DNA of 36,592 bases from an uncultured Gammaproteobacteria bacterium (GTDB taxonomy: Bacteria > Pseudomonadota > Gammaproteobacteria > Arenicellales > JAANXG01). The first letter of the stretch is position 1. Every line of letters starts with the position of its first letter. The DNA lies in the NCBI GenBank assembly GCA_945787105.1, contig CALZGZ010000351.1:1-36592 (forward strand), in the 5' to 3' direction. Positions 1 to 7,349 of this stretch are shown in pieces. Both the position numbers and the translations under genes were made by a program. The notes under the pieces are model-generated. The model ran no database searches, was not told the DNA's origin, and saw only the letters and a list, made by a program, of their open reading frames with translations.

Positions 1-426
1 ATACGCAAGGACCGTCTTGATATGGCCTTGCAAAAAGCCAGACGATTGACTCTCAAACAACTCAAGCAGGTGACGCAGGCGCAAGAAGAGCCGCAAGTAC
101 GTACTCACATCAGCGTTCATATGCGTGGCCAGATAACCCTGATACCGATTCAGGATATCGTTTACTTCATGGCTGACAACAAGTACGTCACCGTGCGCAC
201 CGGGGCTGAGCAACATCTAATTGAAGACTCGCTAGTCAGTCTGGAGGAAGAGTTCAAAGATCGATTTCTTCGCATCCACAGAAATGCCCTGGTAGCGGTA
301 GATTACATCCGCGGTATCGAAAAACAGCCGAGTGGCCGTTGGCGGGTGCTGCTGAGGGACGTGGACGATAAACTCGACGTCAGCCGGCGACATACACCGG
401 CGGTGCGCCGGTGGACACGCCGCTAA
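1..426 (+). CDS. algR: LytTR-family response regulator, C-terminal part (AlgR-like), 5' truncated by window edge
   Basis: The reading frame is open from base 1, so the ORF-track methionine at 22 is internal and the receiver domain lies off the window. What remains is a linker followed by a LytTR DNA-binding domain, recognisable from 'DIVYFMADNKYVTVRT' and the 'FLRIHRNALV' segment. In this family LytTR binds promoter DNA as the output domain of a CheY-like response regulator. Placement immediately before hemC-hemD matches the algZ-algR-hemCD order of pseudomonads and many other gammaproteobacteria, which supports AlgR over other LytTR regulators. Its TAA stop overlaps the convergent thioredoxin gene by 4 bases. 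Family assignment is firm; the specific name rests on context. Confidence 0.85.
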   Translation: MRKDRLDMALQKARRLTLKQLKQVTQAQEEPQVRTHISVHMRGQITLIPIQDIVYFMADNKYVTVRTGAEQHLIEDSLVSLEEEFKDRFLRIHRNALVAVDYIRGIEKQPSGRWRVLLRDVDDKLDVSRRHTPAVRRWTRR

Positions 427-908
427 TGGCGGGACATCGTTGCTTGTCCAAGTTTCCTGGCGGCTTGCTTAATTGCGCCTTCGAGATAGTCGAGATAAAA
501 GTCCGGCAGCATAGCCCCTACCAAATCGGGGGCAAGTCGCTCGCCGTTGACCCCGTAGAAGCGCACCGTCGGAACCAAAGCTACCCCCTGATCACGTGCG
601 AAGTGGGTGTGCGTGGTTTCGACTCCGTTAAAGTCCGTTAGCGTAAAATCACTATCTGTGGTCACAATCCGAACCATCACCCGCCGCCCAAATCGGGGAT
701 GATCTGGCAACGGGTCGATATAGTCCCGCCTGACCTGCTCACAGTAAGGGCAGTGATCGGCGCTGAACATGACGACGATGGGAGTCTTCGATTCCGCGGC
801 TTGGCGGCCATCAGCCGCCAGGTCATGGGCATCGGACACCCCGTAAGCCAGTGTGGAACGGCACCATAGTAAAGCCAGGAGCAGTAAGTAATATATGGCC
901 CTAGACAT
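423..908 (-). CDS. Secreted thioredoxin-fold protein with CPYC motif
   Basis: A 161-residue protein if started at the ATG giving 'MSRAIYYLLLLALLW', which begins a clean signal peptide; the longer ORF-track start adds 13 polar residues that would spoil it. After cleavage there is a thioredoxin fold with 'FSADHCPYCEQVRRDY', a CxxC pair typical of periplasmic thiol-disulfide proteins of the SoxW/DsbE-like thioredoxin group, and a cis-proline-type 'VALVPTVRFYG'. It probably reduces or oxidises periplasmic disulfides; the partner is unknown. It sits in reverse orientation between algR and hemC, overlapping algR by 4 bases at the 3' ends, and would share a divergent promoter region with hemC. Confidence 0.8.
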   Translation of the reverse strand: MSRAIYYLLLLALLWCRSTLAYGVSDAHDLAADGRQAAESKTPIVVMFSADHCPYCEQVRRDYIDPLPDHPRFGRRVMVRIVTTDSDFTLTDFNGVETTHTHFARDQGVALVPTVRFYGVNGERLAPDLVGAMLPDFYLDYLEGAIKQAARKLGQATMSRH

Positions 909-1014
909 GATTGTCGGAGACGCTATCACAGCCGATGGGTTTGGCAAAGTCAGACGGAATCAATGGGGGTTTAGGAGACCGTGCGGATCCCAATAGATCG
1001 GGGTCATAAAGCTT

Positions 1015-1938
1015 ATGACCAACATACGCGTTGCCACCCGTAAAAGTCCTCTCGCCCTCTGGCAGGCACACTACGTTCGTGACCAGCTGCGCCGGCAACA
1101 TCGCGATGTTGCCGTTGAATTGATCGCGATGACTACCAAAGGCGATAGGGTCTTGGATGCCCCACTCGCGACCGCCGGCGGCAAGGGTCTGTTCCTCAAG
1201 GAACTAGAGGAAAGCTTGCTCGATGGGCGCGCCGATATCGCGGTACATTCAATGAAAGATGTTACCGTGATGTTACCCGACCAACTGCATATCCCTGTCA
1301 TCTGCGAACGGGCCGAGCCCCTTGACGCCTTTGTCTCGAATCGGTTTGAGTCTTTACAGTCACTGTCCGTCAATGCACGGGTGGGAACCTCTAGCCTAAG
1401 AAGGCAATGTCAATTGCGCCACGCCTTTCCCGGTCTCGACGTCGTCAATCTTCGCGGCAATGTCAATACCCGATTGGCCAAGCTCGACGCTGGCGAATTC
1501 GACGCCATACTCCTTGCTGCCGCTGGACTGCAGAGGCTGGGGATGGCAGATCGGATCACGGCGCTGATTGACGCCAACATATCATTACCAGCCGTAGGAC
1601 AGGGCGCGGTCGGCATCGAATGCCGCCGTGATGACGACCGTGTCAATGATTTGGTCTCCCCGCTCGATCACCATCCCACCCATACGCGCATTCGCGCCGA
1701 GCGCGCCCTCAACGCAGCCTTGGAGGGCGGTTGTCAGGTACCAATTGGCGGATACGCCGAATTACATGGCCAACAGCTGTGGCTACGGGGCCTGGTAGGT
1801 AAGGCCGATGGTTCCGTTGTGCTGCATGGCGACGCGGTGGGGCCGGCTGATGAGCCAGAAGCCCTAGGTCGAGCGGTGGCGAGCCAACTCATCGCTCAAG
1901 GAGCGGATGAGATTCTGCGTGAACTCTTACAACAGTGA
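1015..1938 (+). CDS. hemC: Hydroxymethylbilane synthase (porphobilinogen deaminase)
   Basis: 307 residues, normal for the family. HemC condenses four porphobilinogens into hydroxymethylbilane in the cytoplasm, a step shared by heme, siroheme and cobalamin synthesis. Seen directly: the N-terminal '[15 protein letters not shown]', the catalytic-aspartate segment 'VHSMKDV', '[11 protein letters not shown]', and '[14 protein letters not shown]', whose Cys240 is the expected attachment site of the dipyrromethane cofactor. The ATG at 1015 fits the conserved N-terminus. It is the first gene of a plus-strand hemC-hemD-hemX-hemY run and its 3' end overlaps hemD by about 32 bases. Confidence 0.97.
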   Translation: MTNIRVATRKSPLALWQAHYVRDQLRRQHRDVAVELIAMTTKGDRVLDAPLATAGGKGLFLKELEESLLDGRADIAVHSMKDVTVMLPDQLHIPVICERAEPLDAFVSNRFESLQSLSVNARVGTSSLRRQCQLRHAFPGLDVVNLRGNVNTRLAKLDAGEFDAILLAAAGLQRLGMADRITALIDANISLPAVGQGAVGIECRRDDDRVNDLVSPLDHHPTHTRIRAERALNAALEGGCQVPIGGYAELHGQQLWLRGLVGKADGSVVLHGDAVGPADEPEALGRAVASQLIAQGADEILRELLQQ

Positions 1939-2710
1939 TTTAAGCAATACCTGGGTGGTAGTCACGCGACCCGCCCATCAAGCGGATGGTATCAGCAGGC
2001 GGATCGAGCAGTCCGGCGGCCAGGTGATTCGGTTTCCGGTGATCGAAATAAAAGCAACTGTGAATATTGATCGGTTGCACGCGGTACTGCGCCGGTTAGC
2101 TGATTTTGACTGGTTGCTGTTTGTGAGCGCCAATGCCGTTCACATGGGACTCGAGGCGATCGCCAACGCTGGGGTTCTCCAGCCCCGCGCCAACGTTGCC
2201 GCGGTCGGTGTTCGCACCGCGCAAGCGCTACAGCAGAAAGGTTGGGACCTAGATGTGGTCGCCAAACCACCGTATAACAGCGAGGCGTTGCTGGCTGAAC
2301 CGGTTATGCAGCGAGTGAGAGGCCAGCATTTCTTGATCTTTCGCGGTGAAAGCGGTCGTGAATTGCTGCGCGAGACGCTGTTAACAAGAGGCGCCCATGT
2401 CAATTATGCGGAATGCTATCGGCGTGTCCCCGCGCGTAGCGATCCAGTGTTATTGGAGAAGGCGTGGTCGCAACAGCGGCTGGATGTAATCATGATTACC
2501 AGCGTAGCCGGCGTTGAAAATCTAATCAGCATATTGGGCCATCGCAACCGTAGCCGTTTGCTGCGGACTTCGCTGGTGGTCGCAGGCCGTAGGGTGGCGA
2601 AAGCGGCGCACGATCATGGTTGGCTGGCACCCGTGGTGGTGGCGGCCGATGCCACCGATGATGCGATGCTGGCGGCACTACATACGTGGGAAACAAGCGT
2701 TCGCCCATGA
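1907..2710 (+). CDS. hemD: Uroporphyrinogen-III synthase
   Basis: 267 residues with the HemD fold. It cyclises hydroxymethylbilane and inverts ring D to give uroporphyrinogen III. Sequence identity in this family is low, but '[17 protein letters not shown]' at the start, '[16 protein letters not shown]', '[17 protein letters not shown]' and '[13 protein letters not shown]' are characteristic, and the position directly after hemC decides the call. The start is uncertain: ATG 1907 has an AAGGAG only three bases upstream, while an in-frame GTG at 1919 would give a shorter N-terminus closer to the conserved strand. Either start overlaps hemC, consistent with translational coupling. Confidence 0.93.
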   Translation: MRFCVNSYNSDLSNTWVVVTRPAHQADGISRRIEQSGGQVIRFPVIEIKATVNIDRLHAVLRRLADFDWLLFVSANAVHMGLEAIANAGVLQPRANVAAVGVRTAQALQQKGWDLDVVAKPPYNSEALLAEPVMQRVRGQHFLIFRGESGRELLRETLLTRGAHVNYAECYRRVPARSDPVLLEKAWSQQRLDVIMITSVAGVENLISILGHRNRSRLLRTSLVVAGRRVAKAAHDHGWLAPVVVAADATDDAMLAALHTWETSVRP

Positions 2711-2817
2711 GACAGTAATTCTTTAAACAAAGGCAAAAACCAATAATCATAAGGCGCGCAAGGCTGCGGCCTATGGTAAAGTCGGGCGTTAAGGACTACT
2801 GACTGACGAGCATACGA

Positions 2818-4023
2818 ATGAGCAACGAAAAAGATACCCCTGCTGTCGACAATTCTTCCGCAGTGACGCCGCCAACCGACGACACCACCGCGGCGGAGCA
2901 TGCCGCGGCAACGCAAGACGATGAGCTAGTGGACCAGCTACAACCGCAGTCAGCTGAACCCGCCGCGACGACAGCGCAACGAGGTGGCCGAGTTCTAGGC
3001 GGACTGGCGCTGTTCTTATCGTTGGTTGCACTGGGGCTCGGCGCGTATCTGTGGTATCGCGTGGAGGTTCAGCAGAGGCTGGAACAGACGCAAAACGCGG
3101 CGGGCGTTGACACCAGCATCAAGGGGCTCACACAACAAGTCACCGGCCTCGAAAAGCAGCAGGACAAGCTCGATTCTCGACAAACCGAGGTGGACAAAAC
3201 GATCAAGCAGACGCTGCAGCAGACGATTGAGCCACTGAAGAAATCACAAACCGATCTATCCTCGTCGTTCCAAGATCTCACCAGTTCCGTGGAAAAGGTC
3301 TACGCCGATCTGGATCGGAGCCTCGATAGCTGGGCCCTGGAAGAGATCGAGCAGCTGCTGCGCATCGCCAATCATAGCGTGAGCTTATCCGCAGACGTCA
3401 ACACCGCGCGGGCGGGTTTGAAGTTGGCGGACCGGCGTTTGCAGGAACTCGGTAATCCCAAGTTCACTGAGGTCCGCCGGTTGATCGCCGATGAGATCAC
3501 GCAATTGCAGGGCGTGAAATCCCCCGACACCGCCGGGCTTGCTCTGCGTCTGAGCAGCATGTCGGCGGTGGTGGACAAGTTTGCATTGAAGGACCAGCCA
3601 CAACGGGCGATCGACGGCGGAACCGCCGGCGCGGGGGAGAAGAAATCGGAAAACGAATGGATCCAGGCGGGCCGCGAGATGTTGGCCGATTTACAGGGGC
3701 TGGTTCGCATCCAAAATGTTAGCGAACCGGCTAAACCGCTATTGAGCCCGGAAAAACGCTACTACTTGTTTGAGAATCTGCGCCTCGCGCTTTCCGGCGC
3801 CCAAATCGCACTGCTCAAAGCCGATACCCATACCTACCGCAGCAACCTGGAAAATGCCGCTAATTGGCTGGAAAACTACTTCGATGCCGAAGACAATCAG
3901 GTAACCCAAGCGATAAATAATCTGAAACAGATGCGCGAAATCGAACTAAAACCAGAACTTCCAGACATTAGCGCATCACTCAATGAGCTGCAGAAAATCA
4001 AACGGCGGGGCAATTCCGAATGA
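2818..4023 (+). CDS. hemX: HemX family membrane protein (uroporphyrinogen-III C-methyltransferase-like)
   Basis: 401 residues: an acidic, Ala/Thr-rich cytoplasmic N-terminus, one membrane span near residues 62-83 ('GLALFLSLVALGLGAYLW'), then a long coiled-coil rich in Gln, Lys and Asp, then a helical domain. This matches the PF04375 HemX family. Despite the historical name it has no recognisable SAM-binding methyltransferase motif; its biochemical role is unsettled. The 107-base gap after hemD is longer than other junctions in the run, so an internal promoter is possible but none is clear. It overlaps hemY by the ATGA at 4020. Confidence 0.9.
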   Translation: MSNEKDTPAVDNSSAVTPPTDDTTAAEHAAATQDDELVDQLQPQSAEPAATTAQRGGRVLGGLALFLSLVALGLGAYLWYRVEVQQRLEQTQNAAGVDTSIKGLTQQVTGLEKQQDKLDSRQTEVDKTIKQTLQQTIEPLKKSQTDLSSSFQDLTSSVEKVYADLDRSLDSWALEEIEQLLRIANHSVSLSADVNTARAGLKLADRRLQELGNPKFTEVRRLIADEITQLQGVKSPDTAGLALRLSSMSAVVDKFALKDQPQRAIDGGTAGAGEKKSENEWIQAGREMLADLQGLVRIQNVSEPAKPLLSPEKRYYLFENLRLALSGAQIALLKADTHTYRSNLENAANWLENYFDAEDNQVTQAINNLKQMREIELKPELPDISASLNELQKIKRRGNSE

Positions 4024-5297
4024 AGCTGCTAATCGTCATATTGTTAGCGCTAGCGGCATCACTTGCGATCGCGTACGTGGCCGTCGATGACCCCGGCTAT
4101 GTGTTGATCACCTTAACACCGTGGAGCATCGAACTTTCATTTTCATTGTTTATCGTCTTGCTGGTGGCATTGTTCATCGCCACCTATTTGGTGGTTCGGC
4201 TTCTGGTGCGCATTTGGCGAACACCTAAAGACATCAGTATGTGGCGCGGGCGACGCCTGACGGGTAAGGCGCAGCGCTCTCAAACCCAGGGAATGATGGG
4301 GCTGATTGAAGGCGACTGGCCAAAGGCGGAAAAACAGCTGCTCAGCTATCTGAGCCATACGGATACCCCGGTGTTGAATTATCTCGGCGCCGCACATGCC
4401 GCCCAAGCCCAGGGCGACCTCGAAAGACGGGATAAGTATTTAGCTCAAGCCCATGACAGTGATCCTCGACAGACGATCGCCGTGGGACTTACCAAGGCCA
4501 AGTTGCAATATCAGACCGGCCAGCTGGAACAGGCGCTCGCCACGCTCAATAACCTGCGAACTCATGCGCCCAAAAACAAGAAGATACTAGGGCTGAAAAT
4601 GCAGATTTATCAGGACCTACAGAATTGGAAGGCGTTATCGGAGTTGGTGCCTGCGGCACGCAAGTACCGGGTGTTACCGGAGGACAAACTAGAACAGTTG
4701 CAACAACTTACAGCACAGCGACTATTGACCCATTCCGATAGCGGTAATGGTGGACACTTGCAGGATATCTGGAAAACGCTGTCCCGCGATCAGAAACGGG
4801 ATCCAGAGATGATTGCCACCTACGTCGACCAAATCATTGAAGGCGGTGACAACGAACAGGCTGAAACCCTGTTGCGCAAAGCCATTAAACAACAATGGGA
4901 GCCCAAGCTGGTGTTGCTTTATGGCCGAGTTCATTCGTCGGATCTCGCCAAACAGTTAAAGACGGCAGAAAAGTGGGCGACCACCCATCAGGAGAACCCG
5001 GAGTTGTTGCTGACTCTGGCGCGTCTATGCATGGCTAACGAACTGTGGGGGAAGGCGCGCTCTTATTTGGAGACTTGCATCGCCAATGATGGCCCGGCAG
5101 AGGCCTATCAAGAACTGGGCAAACTGTTGGAACAACTCGAGGAACCGGAGAATGCGCTCACTTATTACCGGCAAGGCCTGGAGCGCGTTTCGACTTCCGC
5201 CGGACAGGGTCAGCCGGTGGCACCTAAAGCGACGGCGGACACCGCAGCCTTAACCGCACCCGCTACGCCGGATTCTCCGCTTGAGTCGGATCGTTAG
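4020..5297 (+). CDS. hemY: HemY family TPR membrane protein
   Basis: 425 residues. Two N-terminal membrane spans ('KLLIVILLALAASLAIAYVAV' shortened; then 'SLFIVLLVALFIATYLVVRL') are followed by a basic stretch and tetratricopeptide-like helices in the HemY_N/TPR arrangement. This is the proteobacterial HemY of the hemCDXY operon, which is unrelated to the Bacillus protoporphyrinogen oxidase of the same name. It is thought to have a scaffold or late heme-pathway role at the inner membrane. It is coupled to hemX by a 4-base overlap. The 3' end overlaps the convergent flavoreductase by 35 bases. The C-terminus is low-complexity (Ala/Thr/Pro rich). Confidence 0.9.
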   Translation: MKLLIVILLALAASLAIAYVAVDDPGYVLITLTPWSIELSFSLFIVLLVALFIATYLVVRLLVRIWRTPKDISMWRGRRLTGKAQRSQTQGMMGLIEGDWPKAEKQLLSYLSHTDTPVLNYLGAAHAAQAQGDLERRDKYLAQAHDSDPRQTIAVGLTKAKLQYQTGQLEQALATLNNLRTHAPKNKKILGLKMQIYQDLQNWKALSELVPAARKYRVLPEDKLEQLQQLTAQRLLTHSDSGNGGHLQDIWKTLSRDQKRDPEMIATYVDQIIEGGDNEQAETLLRKAIKQQWEPKLVLLYGRVHSSDLAKQLKTAEKWATTHQENPELLLTLARLCMANELWGKARSYLETCIANDGPAEAYQELGKLLEQLEEPENALTYYRQGLERVSTSAGQGQPVAPKATADTAALTAPATPDSPLESDR

Positions 5298-6306
5298 CAA
5301 ATTCGAACGAGTCAAAGTAAAAACGATCCGGCGATAACCCACAAGGGGGGAATGCGGCCTTACCAGCCTCTATCATTGGTGGTGGGCCCGATGCATAGAC
5401 TTCAAATTCGCGCAAATCCGGGTAGGCGTCGATCACCGCTGCATGCACCCACCCAGTCTTCCCCTGCCACTGTTCCTGCGCCAGGGGTTCCGACAATACC
5501 GGCGTGAACTGGAATTGATCGCGGGCCAGCACCCAAGCTTCGGCGCGTTCGCGCATATATAGATCACGGGATGTCCGCACCCCCCAAAACAGATGCATGG
5601 GTCTGGATATGTTGGCGGCCAGCGCATGTTCGATGATCGCATTTATCGGCGCAAAACCGGTTCCACCAGCCATGAATATGATCGGCGCCGTTGAATCCTG
5701 GCGCAGAAAAAACGTGCCAAACGGCCCTTGAAACCGGAGTAAGTCCCGCTCTTTGAGTTCAGTAAATACATGATTGGTAAACTCGCCCCCGGGAACGCGC
5801 CGGATGTGCAGATTAATGACGGACCCTTGGCCAGCCACATTGGCTATTGAAAAACTGCGGCGCCGACTGCCGCGAAGCAATATATCGATATATTGGCCTG
5901 GTAGGTAATTAAAGCTTTGATTCTTCGGCAGCGTCAACTGAACGCCCATCACATCGGGTGATAGCAAATCCATTTTTGCAACCCGACATGGCAGGATCTT
6001 GATATCAATCCCCTCCGCGGCAACCACCTCCCGCGCTTGCACCACGAGATCGGACCGTGGTTTTGCCTGACACAATAACGCGTAGCCCTGAGCGCGCTCC
6101 ACATCGCTAAGGGCTTGTTGCTGATACACTCCATAATCGACCCTACCTGATGCCACAAACGCTTTACACGTGCCACACGAACCGGTGCGACAACTATAGG
6201 GCAGCACGAAACCGGCACGCAGTGCGGCCTCGAGTACCGTTTCATCGATATTGGCCTCGAACTGTTTCTCACTGCTGCGCAGCGTGACGATGTGAGTGGA
6301 TGTCAT
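5263..6306 (-). CDS. 2Fe-2S ferredoxin-fused FAD/NAD(P)H reductase (CDP-6-deoxy-delta-3,4-glucoseen reductase-like)
   Basis: 347 residues with three modules. Residues 1-90 are a plant-type ferredoxin domain with cluster ligands Cys39, Cys44, Cys47 and Cys79. Residues about 100-200 are an FAD-binding barrel with 'RRSFSIAN'. The C-terminal third is a nucleotide-binding domain with 'IFMAGGTGFAPINAI'. This is the architecture of CDP-6-deoxyglucoseen reductase and of aromatic-oxygenase reductases. In gammaproteobacteria such stand-alone genes are often annotated AscD-like, but no sugar-pathway or oxygenase genes lie nearby, so the electron acceptor is unknown. It is divergent from mutM and convergent with hemY, overlapping it by 35 bases. 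Confidence 0.88.
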   Translation of the reverse strand: MTSTHIVTLRSSEKQFEANIDETVLEAALRAGFVLPYSCRTGSCGTCKAFVASGRVDYGVYQQQALSDVERAQGYALLCQAKPRSDLVVQAREVVAAEGIDIKILPCRVAKMDLLSPDVMGVQLTLPKNQSFNYLPGQYIDILLRGSRRRSFSIANVAGQGSVINLHIRRVPGGEFTNHVFTELKERDLLRFQGPFGTFFLRQDSTAPIIFMAGGTGFAPINAIIEHALAANISRPMHLFWGVRTSRDLYMRERAEAWVLARDQFQFTPVLSEPLAQEQWQGKTGWVHAAVIDAYPDLREFEVYASGPPPMIEAGKAAFPPCGLSPDRFYFDSFEFANDPTQAENPA

Positions 6307-6366
6307 AATTGGTCTCGTGTTGTCGCAATTCTTACCATCGCTGATATTAGCAATTGGCTAAAGTGA

Positions 6367-7182
6367 ATGCCGGAGCTACCTGAGGTTGAAACTACTTGCC
6401 GTGGGCTCAGACCCCATGTGGTGAATCGCCTGATTGCCGCGGTCCGGATCCGCGCGCCGCGTCTACGCTGGCCAGTGCCTGTCCAACTAGGACGCATGAT
6501 ACGCGGGAAGCGCATCCGCACCATTAACAGGCGCGCGAAGTATCTCTTACTTGGGACCGATGTGGGAACCCTCATTTTACACCTCGGTATGTCCGGCAGC
6601 CTACGTGTCGTTGCCGCGGATAATCCGGCGGGCAAATACGATCACTTTGAGATCGTTTTCACCGATGGAAACTGCTTGCGTCTACGTGACCCGCGCCGGT
6701 TCGGTTGTGTACTGTGGACCACGAAGGACCCTGCTTGCCATCCGTTACTCAGCGCGCTAGGGCCGGAACCGCTTTCCGTCGCCTTGTCCGGCGCGTATCT
6801 GTACGCACGCTCGCGGGGCAGACGGATAAGTGTGAAATCATTTATCATGAATTCCGACATCGTCGCTGGGATAGGCAACATCTACGCCAACGAGACACTG
6901 TTTGCCGCTGGTATTCACCCGCAGCGCCGCGCGGGCCGGATTTCACTGCCACGCTATACGCGCCTTGCCGACAGCATCAAGGCCACCCTAAAACATGCCA
7001 TCCAGGCCGGCGGCACCACCCTGCGCGACTTTAGCCGCGAGGACGGCAATCCAGGGTATTTTCAGCAGCAGCTTCGGGTCTACGGTCGTGAAGGGGCCTT
7101 ATGTCCACGCTGCCAAGCGCCGATCCGGCGCCGTATGGTTGCCCAGCGATCCAGCTATTTCTGCCCTCAATGCCAACGGTAA
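6367..7182 (+). CDS. mutM: Formamidopyrimidine-DNA glycosylase
   Basis: 271 residues, typical length. MutM removes 8-oxoguanine and formamidopyrimidines from DNA and cleaves the abasic site. The N-terminal 'MPELPEVETTCRGL' supplies the catalytic proline and glutamate after methionine removal. 'LILHLGMSGSLR' and 'GIGNIYANETLF' are family motifs. The C-terminal zinc finger is intact ('CPRCQAPI' and 'YFCPQCQ'), and the basic residue in 'NRRAKYLLL' matches the active-site lysine. The start is fixed because Pro2 must follow Met1. The gene is monocistronic by layout: divergent from the flavoreductase with a 60-base gap, and followed by an AT-rich intergenic region. Confidence 0.97.
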   Translation: MPELPEVETTCRGLRPHVVNRLIAAVRIRAPRLRWPVPVQLGRMIRGKRIRTINRRAKYLLLGTDVGTLILHLGMSGSLRVVAADNPAGKYDHFEIVFTDGNCLRLRDPRRFGCVLWTTKDPACHPLLSALGPEPLSVALSGAYLYARSRGRRISVKSFIMNSDIVAGIGNIYANETLFAAGIHPQRRAGRISLPRYTRLADSIKATLKHAIQAGGTTLRDFSREDGNPGYFQQQLRVYGREGALCPRCQAPIRRRMVAQRSSYFCPQCQR

Positions 7183-7199
7183 TCGCAATTAGTTAAAGT

Positions 7200-7349
7200 C
7201 AGTTCTGGATTTGCACGTAAAATTATTTGAAAAACTTGGATTTTCCGTGAATTTTGCTTAAATATATATAAGGGGAGTTCCCCTCAGTGGGGTATTCTTG
7301 ATCGAGAACGCAACGATATCGAGAACACAACAATCAGACGGCTCGAATC
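7200..7349 (+). promoter_or_regulatory. AT-rich leader of the dynamin-like gene, with competing hairpins and a 17-bp tandem repeat
   Basis: This is the most AT-rich stretch near here. A possible sigma-70 promoter is TTGGAT, a 17-base spacer, then TAAATA, running into 'TATATATAAGG'. Downstream, AGGGGA (7271-7276) can pair with TCCCCT (7279-7284), or CCCC (7280-7283) can pair with GGGG (7289-7292); the two pairings are mutually exclusive. Bases 7301-7317 and 7318-7334 are adjacent 17-base direct repeats, 15 of 17 identical (ATCGAGAACgCAACgAT and ATCGAGAACaCAACaAT), ending 15 bases before the ATG. The repeat and pairing are seen; promoter placement and any regulatory meaning are inference. Confidence 0.4.
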
